DNA from: Mycocentrospora acerina
Taxonomy: Eukaryota; Ascomycota; Dothideomycetes; Pleosporales
Direction: 5' to 3'
Length of the DNA: 64,000 bases
NCBI GenBank assembly: GCA_022701365.1
Contig: JAKUHH010000035.1
Coordinates: 124,001-188,000, forward strand
The notes beneath the pieces are model-generated. The model ran no database searches and was not told the DNA's origin. It was given only the letters and a program-made list of their open reading frames with translations. Below, in pieces: positions 13,162-25,088 of the stretch. A program made the translations under genes and the position numbers. Position 1 is the stretch's first letter. Each line of letters begins with the position of its first letter.

Positions 13162-16100
13162 ATGGCAGAACTAGCGACCCTTTCTGTTGTAGCAAGCATT
13201 CTCCAAGTTATCGATCTTGGGACTAGAGTCATCGCTCGTCTTGATGAATATCGCCAAGATGCAGGCGGACTCCCAAAAGCTTTTGGACACATTCGGCGGA
13301 AACTACCCATGCTGATGGACGCTCTGAGAAAAACTAAGCAGATGATGCAAGATGGCACTATGACTGAGAACACAAGAAACATCTTCGCACCTGTGGTAGA
13401 TGAATGCTCGGATCAAATCAAGAAACTTAACGAGACGATTGATAAAGCTCTGCCCAAGAACGGGGATTCTGGTATAATAAGAACATGGAAAGCTGTCACG
13501 AGCATCAAGTATGACGACGAAGTTCAGAAAATGGACAAAGTTATTAGCACATACTTCGACACGATGGCACAGCATCATATCATTTCTGCTGCTGCAAAAG
13601 ATTCAGCTTGTCTGTTTCCTCCATCGTCAATAGGACTTTTAATAACACAGCGCAGCATCAAAATCCCGTCCAAATCCTACAACAACTTGCCCTTTCCGAC
13701 GAGATCAAGACTTCGTGCACCGAGATGCCTTTGACCAAGTAGTCTCGCGAAGTAAGCCTGGATCTGTGACCGCGCTTGTTGGCATTGGCGGGATAGGGTA
13801 TGTCCATTCTAAGAAGATCTCTTACGCAGTTATAGTTCTTTAGGCCGTATGCTATACATACTAAGTCCCCACACAGTAAATCTCAGATTGCCATTGAGTA
13901 TGCATACCTTACGAGAGACAAATTTCATCAGACTTGGGTGTTCTGGGTACACGCTGAAAGTATCGCGTCGTTTGAAGCAGACTACCGGAAGATCGCTAGA
14001 GCAGTATGCATTCCAGGATGCGATGAGAAAGGTGCCGATGTCTTAAGCCTCGTTTTTGATTGGCTTAACGATGAGACAAACGGGTCTTGGGTCCTGATCT
14101 TTGATAACGTCGACGATACTACTGTACTTACTGCAAAATCACCAAAATCTCAGCCTCCGACAGACGACGATGGTAGTTGGACGGCTCCTCAAATTCGAGA
14201 GTATATACCATACGCGCAGAACGGATCAATACTGGTCACTTCGAGAAATAGAGAGGCTGCACAGATGATCACAGGAAATCTAAACTACCATGTTGATGTC
14301 GAAGAGATGAATCAAGTAGAGGCTATCGCGTTACTTACAAGTAAACTCAAACCAGTTGATGCCTACAAAGACGATGACATGGTACTGTTAGTCAATGGAC
14401 TCGACCGTATTCCACTGGCAATATCTCAGGCAGCCGCATTCATTAGCATCAACCATCCACGCGTAACAGTCCTCAAATATCTTGAAAGTCTAGAAAAGCA
14501 CGATGATGACACAGAGAGACTTTTGGAAGAGAGCGTCCACGAATCCAATAGAGGTGTTCATAGATCGAACTCGATCGTCAAAACCTGGCAACTGTCTTTC
14601 CAGTACGTCCGAGAAACGAATCCTTCAGCCGCAAGACTCCTATCGCTGATGTGTTTGTTTAATCGGCAGGGGATTCCGGAATCGCTACTCATCGGCCAGT
14701 ATGCGGAAGAAGAGACCGCAGTAGTAGCTCCGGTTCAACCTCGCCACTCACGGTGGAGACGCTTTGGACGGCGGCGGATGCAAAAACAAAAGCGACTCGC
14801 GAAAAGAATTCATCACGAAAGAGGGATGGCTTCCAGTTTTGAAGACGATTGGCGCACCATAACAGACTTCTCATTGATCAAGACAAACGCGGATGGAAAA
14901 CATTTCAGTATGCATCGCCTGGTTCAGTACACAACAAGGAGATGGCTCGAAATCAACCATGTCTTAGAGGATTGGAAGCAAAAGTATGTCACCATCCTGC
15001 ATGAATTCTTCCCAAAGCCCGTATTTGAAAATTGGAAAGTCTGCCAGTACCTATTCTCGCATGCTCAACAGGTCGCAAAATATCGACCAGTGAACGAATC
15101 CTCACTTAGAGTATGGACGCCACTCATCCAAGATGTCGCTGAATTCGCAAATTTTATCAGCAACCACACAACAGCTAAAGATTTATGGCATATTGCACTA
15201 GCCATATTTGAGGTCCACATGGGAGAACAAAATGAAAACACGCTACGAAGTTTGCATAACCTTGGGTCGGTCCTCATAATCCTCCAGGCATTTCCGGAAG
15301 CAGAAAGTTTTCTTCGTAGGGCATGGGAAGGGCGGCACATCCTTCTGGGCCCAAATCATCTCGACACACTAGAAAGTGTTCACATGCTGGGCAGAGTTCT
15401 GATAACACAGAAAAAGTGGAAAGAGAGCGATCTGATGCAAACACGTGCGATAGAAGGAAGAGAAAGGTTATTCGGGTTTGGGCACACAGAGGTACAATGC
15501 CTGATGGGCCGCATCGCGCTCAATAACATTACTCAAGGAAGATACGAACAAGCTGAAGTACTTTATCGTCAGTTATTTGACGCACGTAAAGCTGAGTTTG
15601 GGGAGAAATCGGAGGAAACATATGAGAATATGTGTGTTCTTGCAAGAATTCAGTTTGTGCAGGGAAAATATAACGATGCTGAGGTGTTGTATCAGAAAAT
15701 GGCTGAGGAAAGAGAACTCCGAATAGGACTCCATCACCCTAACACCATCAAGAGCGTCAACTTCCTTGCCGAAGTGTTGGGAAAACAAGGTAAATATCAA
15801 GAAGCCGAAGTACAGCACAGACGTATTCTATCTATTTTCACAAATCTTGACGACAAAGCCCGAGAAGAAGCACTTTGGAGTATAGATAATCTAACACAAA
15901 TTCTTTTAGAGCAAGGAAAACTCATTGAAGCAGAAGAGCTTGGTCGTCGATTGATCAAAGAGCGAGAGAAGCTACTTGGGAAAGAAAACATAGACACACT
16001 AATCAGTGTGCACACACTGGCTGACATCCTGACGCAGAAAGAGCAATTCCAGGATGCTGTGCTTCTTTACGAAAGAGCATACAAAGAGACAGAAAAAAAG

Positions 16101-16244
16101 CTGGGCATTGAGCATCCTGACACAATCGAATTTTTGTGTGACCTTAATCAAGCAAGGAAAAGGTTGCGTCATTGGTTAAAAGAGGAAGAGTTAGATATTT
16201 TGTTGGTACATGTATCTTCCTCAGAACTAAAAGTCACATCGTGA
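13162..16244 (+). CDS. NLR-type STAND protein: SesA-like N-terminus, NB-ARC, TPR repeats
   Basis: Three exons, 13162-13609, 13656-13797 and 13877-16244, give 985 aa. The N-terminal ~150 residues (MAELATLSVVASILQVIDLG...) fit the helical SesA-type domain found on fungal NLRs. The P-loop is VGIGGIGKSQ near residue 190-199, split by the second intron. Walker B is VLIFDNVDD near 269-277, then GSILVTSRN and the GLPL-like NGLDRIPLAISQAA. From about residue 490 on lie kinesin-light-chain-type TPRs (LHNLGSVLIILQAFPEAE and relatives, about seven units with the GPNHLDTL spacing). Such proteins act as signal-dependent switches in non-self recognition and programmed cell death in fungi; the ligand is unknown. 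The first intron is only 46 bp (GTCTGT...GCAG), and its exact ends are inferred from matching the paralogue at 25089-28249. An Arg/Lys-rich insertion sits near residues 470-490. Confidence 0.82.
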
Positions 16245-17474
16245 ATTTTTTTGATACAACATCTTGTATGATAGTTAATATGGATATATTTTCGCAGTTG
16301 GACTTTGAAACAACGCTGCACGCTGCACGATCATGAGCATGTGAATCTTGCTCTGTCCATTCATTTGATTAGGAATGTTTAGTATGCACACATAGAATAA
16401 CAAAATGTAACTGAGAAGTGTAGATATTGGTTATCTTAACCTCATTAACACAAAAACACTTTCAATTTGCTATTAGCGTTTCGTCAGTTTCCGTATTGTA
16501 ATTTTTTCAGTCAGCACTTTGACTACAATCACGCACTCCAAATCTCGATCTGAAAAACTTAAAGCTATTATTCAATGAGGAATTTTCCTTTCAATTTACA
16601 GATTGAACACCTAGAAAGAAGAAAACGCACGCTTGGTGCACAGACAGACTTGTAGTGAATATCAGGGAGGCGATATGATGAGGTCAGCGGGTCGTGGAGT
16701 AAGGCACCATATAAACTGCAATTGCACGTCTACGACAATGAACGCAACTGAGAAGACTACAGATTAAGTGACAAATAAAAAATTTACGTCCGGGGATGCT
16801 TCGTATTGCTCTGGAGCGGACCGTCAGATCGACCAGATGTGACGTATCGCAAGCTCACAACCAAGAGAGACAGCAAGAATTGCTTGGTCTCGCACAGGAA
16901 TGATTCTACACATTAGACTGGCGCAAGTATAATTGGAATGAAAGTATGACAAGATTGACAGAGATGTTTGTCATGTGTCAAAGAGGTTTTGGAAATGAGG
17001 CAACTAGATAAATTTATTTGTTTAGATAGAAAGGTTTCACCTGCAAAGATACACTTGTAGTTGCATGTACGGATGACAGGACATGCGGAAAAAAAGAAGA
17101 CGATCGTGATTCGAATTACATATCCTCGACGCGGTTCGGAAGAATATATGAAAGTGTAGAAGCAAACATATGAAATAAGTCATATAGGATTGCTTAGCTT
17201 CGATTTTGAAAAAAAGGTTAGAGGCAATAAAAATGACAAAGGCCCAAAGCGACCAACGTTATTTGAGTTGTGATAAAAGCTTCCAATATATGCTAAGCAC
17301 TAGATTATGTTAATATTCATGCACCCTTGAAGATTTGTATAAATGCACAGACATATATGAATAAGAGTCAAAGAAGTATTTGACTTGTTTTAAAGGGTAT
17401 TTTAATCGTGAGAATCGTTACAACTATTTAATCTAACAGTAAACGCCCTATGAACCCACATTTCAAAACGACGT
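16245..17474. other. AT-rich intergenic region between two 3' ends
   Basis: About 1.2 kb, visibly AT-rich, lies between the 3' ends of the first NLR (+) and YKT6 (-). No open frame reaches 60 codons. I see no RNA gene or repeat. Confidence 0.5.
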
Positions 17475-18337
17475 TTACATAACCACACAGCAGGAATTTT
17501 GCTTCTTAGCCTGCGAAGACAATCAGCTATCGCTCTCCGAGGGCTTTTTAATGATCTTAAAATACGTACCTGTGTGTAGAACATCTTGCTCTGCGCGCTC
17601 AAGCCGTCGCTCTTGGCAACCAGGTTGTCAATCTTCTCTCCACGCTCGAGCACGCTCTCAATGGTATTATGCAACACAATCTTAGTTTCATCTAGTTCTT
17701 TTTGAATCTTCATAATACTATCTGCCTGTTGGGGATCCTGATATTTCTTGATGTATTCGGCCAACTCTGGGTAGGGGAACGATTTTTCCTTTATGTTATC
17801 CTTTGTTACGTCGGCGTAGGCGGTTCGCGGGTATCTTGAGACGAACTCGTCGCAAATTTTGGAGAGCAGACTCTGGGCGACGCGAAGAGGATATTCTTGA
17901 TCGGTGATGATGATGCCGCAGACGCCTTCTTTGTGGCCGTAGGCGTATGTAGAGTATCCTACGATATTCTATGAGTTTCAGGTTGCAGAGGGGGTGATAA
18001 GAGGCGGGTAGCAGTCTGCTTACCGTTGTCTTGGACAACCTGTCGCTGGTCTGGAAGTGTCCGTCCAGCAACTGTCTCCGCAGAGAACGACGCCTGTGCC
18101 CATGTCAGCTTGTGTATCTGGGGGCATGTACGGCTCCGCGATTGCACGACGGGGGTGATGACGTACAAACTCGGAAATGCTGCCTCGCGTGAAGCGGCTG
18201 AAGCCATTAAGGTCGCGCTCAGCACATAGCTGAATGCCGGTCTTATTCTCATTCTTCAAGATCTGCGAACTGCCTCAGTCGTTCAGTCTGGTAAGCGGCG
18301 GTGAGAGGATGCTTACGCCTATGTAGACGACCTTCAT
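17475..18337 (-). CDS. YKT6: Longin-type R-SNARE Ykt6
   Basis: Five exons on the minus strand: 18337-18317, 18262-18167, 18093-18024, 17958-17570, 17510-17475, giving 203 aa. The first seven residues (MKVVYIG) form their own 21-nt exon. The longin domain carries RTLPDQRQ and GVCGIIITDQEYPLR. The SNARE motif runs through SIMKIQKELDETKIVLHNTI with the expected Arg zero-layer region (VLERGEKIDNLV). The C-terminus is KKQNSCCVVM, a CCxxM prenylation/palmitoylation signal as in yeast Ykt6. It acts in ER-Golgi, endosomal, vacuolar and autophagosome fusion and cycles between cytosol and membranes. It is head-to-head with SLH1, ATG to ATG 353 bp. The acceptor of exon 4 was chosen at GTAG (17959) because it keeps the exact spacing known from yeast. 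Confidence 0.95.
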
Positions 18338-18689
18338 GTTAGAAGTAGTGGCCAAGAGATAACCGCGAGGAGAAGGATAATATTTGTGAGAGTATATGTG
18401 TTAGGTGGTGAAAACTGTCTTGAACGACCTGGTTTGTGTTGCCTGACGTTTCGCAATCGTATGGCGCTCAACCGTCCCATGTCCAACGGCACATGATCAC
18501 GTGGCAATGCAGCTTATGTAACAATCGCCCGGCGTGGGGCAGGTGGACCCGAGCAATCAGATCATCATCATCGATCTTGCCGAGCCGCAAAAAGAGGCAA
18601 CCATCGCGACAAGAAGCGTGGTAAATTACCAACAAGAAAGCCAGCTATCGCAGAAGAAGCATTCACATCCAGTCAGAAAATTCAGGATC
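18338..18689. promoter_or_regulatory. Shared divergent promoter of YKT6 and SLH1
   Basis: About 350 bp separate the two start codons, so both promoters must fit in it or overlap 5' UTRs. An in-frame Met at 18534 exists upstream of the SLH1 start. The residues it would add are low-complexity and unlike the family, so 18690 was preferred. Confidence 0.6.
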
Positions 18690-21600
18690 ATGTCTACGTC
18701 CGTAGAGGACGCCCAAGCGCAGTGGCTTGAGCAGCTCGATGCCATGCGCAAAGCAATCGCAGAGTTAAACTTACCTGCAGATACTGAGAAAACACCAGCC
18801 TATGGAGACGACCTGGATTTTGACGACGATGACATTTCTGGAACCGCGAGCGGCGAGGACATTTGGGATGTTATCAGCGACGAATACGAGGAAGAGTACA
18901 GCAGTGACCAGATCGATCAGCATGCTGAAGCCTTGAATCAGAGAAAGCCCTACGGGCAAGCATGGCTATCAGAAAGGTGCGCAGGAGTTGCTCAACGAAG
19001 TTCTGGCTTGGATGCCGGGGCTCTGAAAGAACAGATTTCAGCGATCCTAGCTAGTGACAGTAATAGTGTGTTATCAGATTTGGTGATATTTGAGAAAGTG
19101 CACTGACCTTAAACAGACGAAGAACTCCAGATGATGCTGGCAGATATCGTAGGCTACGAGGAGCTAGACTTAGTTGCCGACCTCATCTCTCACCGGAAGG
19201 ACTTGACGCGATCCATGCACGAGCCCCCTCAAGCCCAGAAGAACGGCCTTGTAGACCGCCTCCAGACCAGGGCAGAGCGCGAGGAAGCACTGCGCAAGCA
19301 AGACTGGGAGCACAAAACTGCCACCTTGTCCTCTGCGGTGAATCGCACAGGACCGCAGTATCCGCACGTCTATCAGTCATATGCCGCAGGCAATAAGCTC
19401 TCTGCATATGGAAAAAAATACGCCCTTCCCCCGGACCATACGCACTACGATGATAATCTTTACGAAGAGTACGGAATCCCCGCTATGCCGGTTGGAAAAG
19501 TCGCTACTGGCCAAAGTCTCATCGAGATCAAAGAACTGGATGGCCTCTGTCAACGAACGTTCCAAGGCTATACAGCTCTGAACAGAATGCAAAGTCTAGT
19601 ATACCCGGTGGCATACAAGACAAGCGAAAACATGCTCATTTGCGCGCCCACTGGTGCGGGTAAAACAGATGCAGCTATGCTCACAATTCTCAACACCGTG
19701 GCAAAGAATATTGTGCCAAACCCAATCGAGGAGCCTTACGCTACCAATTTCACTGTCCGGATGGAAGATTTCAAGATTATCTATGTTGCGCCTATGAAAG
19801 CTCTTGCTGCTGAAGTTACAGACAAGCTTGGAAAGCGTCTCGCATGGCTTGGTATTAAGGCTCGTGAACTGACTGGAGATATGCACCTCACAAAGGCCGA
19901 GATTCTCGATACTCAGATCATTGTTACGACACCAGAAAAATGGGATGTGGTGACAAGAAAGAGCACAGGAGACACTGAGCTCGTACAGAAGGTACGTTTG
20001 CTCATCATCGATGAAGTCCACATGTTACACGATGAGCGTGGTGCCGTGCTGGAGAGTTTAGTGGCGAGAACTCAACGACAAGTCGAGAGCACACAATCTC
20101 TTATCCGAATCGTAGGTCTTTCCGCTACCCTACCTAACTATGTCGATGTGGCCGACTTCCTCCGTGTAAACAAGATGGCTGGTCTATTCTATTTTGATCA
20201 GTCGTTTCGCCCTGTTCCTTTAGAACAACATTTCATTGGCGCGAAAGGAAAACCAGGTAGCATGAAATCGCGTGAAAACCTGGAAAAAGTTGCCTTTGAT
20301 AAAGTAGTGGAGATGCTTAAGCTTGGACATCAAATCATGGTCTTTGTGCATTCCAGGAAAGACACTGTCAAGACAGCACGTATGCTCTTTGACCGAGCCG
20401 TAGATGAGCAATGCTCAGATTTATTCGATCCAACAGAACATCCGCGCTACGATGTTGCTGTCCGCGATATGAAGCAATCGAAAGGCCGAGAATTGCGAGA
20501 GCTGTTAGGCAAAGGAATGGGCACGCATCATGCTGGAATGCCTCGTTCAGACAGAAACATGATTGAACGCCTGTTCGCAGAAGGCGTGATTAAAGTACTT
20601 TGCTGTACGGCAACACTCGCTTGGGGTGTCAACTTGCCTGCCGCCGCCGTTCTAATCAAGGGAACACAAGTCTATAACGCGCAGGAGGGTAAGTTTACTG
20701 ACCTCGGTATTCTGGATGTCTTGCAAATCTTCGGTCGTGCCGGTCGTCCTCAATTCCAGGATACAGGTATCGGTTTCATCTGCACAACCCACGACAGACT
20801 CGATCACTACATGAGAGCCGTGACTGAGCAACAACCTATTGAGTCGAGATTTTCTGCGAAACTTGTAGATAATCTCAACGCTGAAATCTCTTTGGGCACA
20901 GTCACCACAGTATCAGAAGCCGTACAATGGCTCGGATACTCATACTTGTTTGTTCGAATGCAGAAAAGCCCTCTCATGTACGGTATCGAGTGGGCAGAGA
21001 TCAGAGATGACCCTCAGCTTGTTCAGAGACGTCGCAAGCTAATAATCGACGCTGCTCGTACCTTGCAGAAAGCGCAGATGATAGTCTTCAATGATGTAAC
21101 CGAGGATCTTCGAGCCAAGGATGTTGGTCGTATTGCTAGCCAGTTTTATGTTCAGCAGTCAAGTATTGAGATTTTCAATGCCATGATGAGACCTCGCAGC
21201 TCTGACGCAGACGCCTTAGCGATGGTCAGTATGAGTGGCGAGTTTGACCAGGTTCAGTCACGCGACACAGAAGAGAAGGAGCTTTCTGCACTCCAGGAGG
21301 AGGGTTACGTTGTGACGGAAGTCAAAGGTGGCTTTGCTACGCCTCACGGAAAGACCAACATTCTTCTACAGGCCCATATCTCCAGAGCGAGGCTTGAAGA
21401 CTTTACTCTTGTATCAGACACTAACTATATCACTCAAAACGCTGCGCGTATTGCAAGAGCGTTGTTTATGATAGCGCTTAATAGGCGCTGGGGTTACCAA
21501 TGCCTTGTACTACTTAGCCTCTGCCAATCTATCGAACATCGATGCTGGTCTATAGAGCACCCACTTCATCAATTCGACTTACCGCAACCTGTATTACGAC

Positions 21601-24600
21601 AACTCGACCAAAAGTTTCCTTCTGTAGAATCGATGCGCGATATGGATCCTGCTGAGATTGGAGACTTGGTGCACAACAAGAAGATGGGGGGTGTCATCTC
21701 CAGAATTCTCGACAACTTCCCTACACTAGGTATTGAATCTGAGATTGCTCCTCTCAACCGAGATGTGCTTCGTATTCGTTTGTGGCTCACACCAGAATTT
21801 AAATGGAACGATCGACATCATGGAACTTCTGAATCATTCTGGATTTGGGTGGAAAACTCGGAGACATCTGAGATCTTCCACTATGAGTACTTCATTCTAT
21901 CACGAAGAAAACTCTATGATGATCACGAGCTCAACTTCACAATCCCACTATCAGATCCTTTACCTACACAGATCTATGTGCGTGCTGTATCAGACAAGTG
22001 GCTAGGTGCAGAGACGGTACATCCGATATCTTTCCAGCACTTAATTCGCCCTGACACAGAGAGTGTATATACCGATCTTCTGAACTTGCAGCCTCTGCCA
22101 CTTTCAGTTTTGAAGAATCCACTTCTTGAAGAAGTTTATGCTCAACGCTTTCAGTATTTCAATCCCATGCAGTCACAAATTTTCCATTGCTTGTATCACA
22201 CTCCAGCCAACGTTTTGCTTGGATCTCCGACAGGTAGCGGCAAGACAGTCGCGGCCGAACTCGCCATGTGGTGGGCCTTCCGTGAGAAGCCAGGGTCGAA
22301 GGTGGTATATATTGCTCCCATGAAGGCGCTTGTTCGAGAGCGAGTCAAGGATTGGGGCAAGCGTCTGGCTGGACCTATGGGCTTGAAACTTGTCGAGCTC
22401 ACTGGTGATAACACACCCGATACACGCACTATTCGCGATGCCGATATCATCATTACTACTCCAGAGAAGTGGGATGGTATTAGTCGTAGTTGGCAGACTC
22501 GTGGTTATGTTCGTCAAGTCAGCCTAGTCATCATCGATGAAATCCATCTCCTAGGTGGTGACCGTGGTCCGATTCTTGAGATTATTGTGTCTCGTATGAA
22601 CTATATCGCCTCCCAAAACAAGGGCTCCGTTCGCCTTCTTGGCATGTCTACTGCGTGCGCCAACGCGTCAGATCTTGGGAACTGGCTCGGTGTTAAGGAA
22701 GGTCTATTTAACTTTCGCCATTCCGTCCGCCCAGTGCCATTAGAAATTTTCATAGACGGCTTTCCGGAACAACGAGGCTTTTGCCCACTTATGCAGTCAA
22801 TGAACCGGCCTACGTTTCTCGCTATAAAGGCACATTCTCCAGAAAAGCCAGTCATTGTCTTCGTGGCCTCTCGACGTCAAACTCGACTCACCGCACGCGA
22901 CTTAATTAATTTCTGTGGCATGGAAGACAATCCCAGGCGCTTTCTTCATATGTCTGAAGATGACCTGGACGTAAACCTAGCTCGCGTCAAGGATGAATCA
23001 CTAAGAGAAGCCTTGAGCTTCGGAATTGGCCTTCATCATGCTGGTCTGGTTGAGACAGATCGATCGCTATCAGAAGAGCTCTTCGCAAACAACAAGATTC
23101 AGATTCTCGTAGCTACCAGTACTCTCGCCTGGGGTGTCAACTTGCCGGCACATCTCGTGGTTGTAAAGGGCACGCAGTTCTTTGACGCCAAGACGGAAGG
23201 CTACAAAGACATGGACTTGACAGATGTGTTACAGATGTTGGGTCGTGCTGGTCGTCCTCAGTTCGACTCCTCCGGTATTGCTAGGATCTTCACACAAGAT
23301 GCGAAGAAGGAGTTTTACAAGCACTTCCTGCATACTGGATTCCCTGTTGAGTCATCGCTCCACAAAGTCCTCGACAACCACATAGGCGCCGAGATTTCTG
23401 CCGGTACTATCACAACAAAGCAAGATGCACTTGATTATTTAACGTGGACGTTTTTCTTTCGTCGTTTGCACAAGAACCCATCGTTCTATGGGCTCGAGAT
23501 TTCGGCTGAAGAGCATAATACAATCGCTGCACAGAGTATGGCGAATGATTACATGGTCGGGCTCGTGGAAACTTCGCTCAAGGAGCTTGATGAATCATCA
23601 TGTGCTGTAGTTGAGCCTACCGGAGAGGTCGATCCCACTCCCCTTGGGAAGATCATGAGTTACTACTACCTAAGTCACAAGACTATCCGCTACTTGGCGC
23701 AGCACGTAAAACGCGACGCCACCTTCTCAGACGTACTCTCTTGGATCTCGCATGCCACAGAATATGATGAGCTACCTGTTCGCCATAACGAAGACCTCAT
23801 CAACGCTGAGCTGTCCAAGGCCTTGCCCATAGAGGCAGATGATTTTGGTTTGCCACTATGGGACCCACATGTCAAAGCATTTTTGCTCCTACAAGCACAT
23901 TTCTCACGCATCGACTTGCCGATCTCGGATTACGTAGGAGATCTGAACTCCGTCTTAGATCAGAGTATCCGTATTGTGCAAGCCTCCATCGATGTGCTCA
24001 CCGAGCTAGGGTACTTATCATCCTGTGCAACGATGATCACACTCCTCCAATCTATCAAATCAGCACGTTGGCCGACTGACGGTCCGCTCTCCATATTTCC
24101 AGGAGTTGATGTGGATAAAGAAAAGACTCGTTTTGAGCACTCAAAAGTTAACCCAAAGAACCTTGTCGAAACCACCATGGCACGTCCAGCGGTATTAGAG
24201 CAAGCTGCAAAGCTCGCTGGCGTGGCATCTGGAGCCTTGAATCGCTTGATTGAACCCGTCTCCCGTCTGCCGATCTTAAAAGTCGACCTCGGCGCCGTTA
24301 ACGCAATCAGCTTGGGTGTCAACCTGACTCGTTTGAATCCTGGAAGGATGGCCCAAGGTGGAATTCGTATTTTTGCGCCACGCTACCCAAAACCACAGAC
24401 TGAAGGTTTCTTCGTTATTGTCTCATATTCCAGTACTGACGAAATTATCGCCTTGAAACGTGTTGGCTGGTCTGACTCCTATCGTAACAATGGCGGTCTC
24501 GGACGTGGTGGGCGTGGCGGGCGTGGTGACAGCGGAGTAAGAGGGAGGGGTCGTGGCAGTGGTGCCGCAGTTAGAAGTGGCATGCAAGATGTAGCAGGGA

Positions 24601-24830
24601 CTTCAAAACTTCAAGCTTCAGCCAAAATCTCTCTACCGCCTGGCGCGCAGGGCAAGAGGGTGGATGTCACGGTGTACAGCGATTCCTACCCTGGCATGCA
24701 GTGGAAGATCGAGGGCATCGAAGTCCCGGAAGCACCAGTCGTGGATACTGGTGGAAAGGAGAAGGAGAGAGCAAAATCGACTGATAAGGAAAAGGATATC
24801 GTGCCACATAATATGGAGCTTAAATGGTGA
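18690..24830 (+). CDS. SLH1: Slh1/ASCC3-type Ski2-like RNA helicase
   Basis: Two exons, 18690-19065 and 19117-24830, give 2029 aa, near the family length. There are two tandem helicase cassettes. The first has APTGAGKT near residue 302, DEVH near 424, LSATLPN and the QxxGRAGR-type IFGRAGRPQF. The second has SPTGSGKT near 1162, DEIH near 1265, MSTACANASDLGNWLGV and MLGRAGRPQF. Each is followed by a Sec63-like domain. The STACANA form of motif III in cassette two and the DEVHMLHDERG block separate Slh1 from the spliceosomal Brr2. The protein is the helicase of the ribosome-quality-control trigger complex, which splits collided ribosomes. An RGG-type run (GRGGRGGRGDSGVRGRGRG, near residues 1920-1940) interrupts the last Sec63 domain. 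Confidence 0.95.
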
Positions 24831-25088
24831 AATAGTATTGTAGCTGCTTGGCATCGCAAATCTAGCCGTCCCCAAAAAGCCTACCACGTGCAAGTAGACT
24901 ATTCTAGCAAACGATAGTGTCCCGATGCTAAGACAACAGCAAGAAAACAATAGAGAAGGTTTTTTCAGACAAGAAAACACTATGATGACACCTTAATACA
25001 TTTTGTTCATATTACGTCATAAAGTCGCGAATTTGGTGTTATTGCATTTGGTACGTTCTCTAACTGTCCTTGGTTTGATACACAGTTT

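Noticed and set aside
13590..13700. Apparent frameshift between the SesA-like and NB-ARC parts of the first NLR
   Set aside because: A 46-bp intron (13610-13655, GTCTGT...GCAG) restores the frame and makes exons 1 and 2 exactly as long as in the paralogue.
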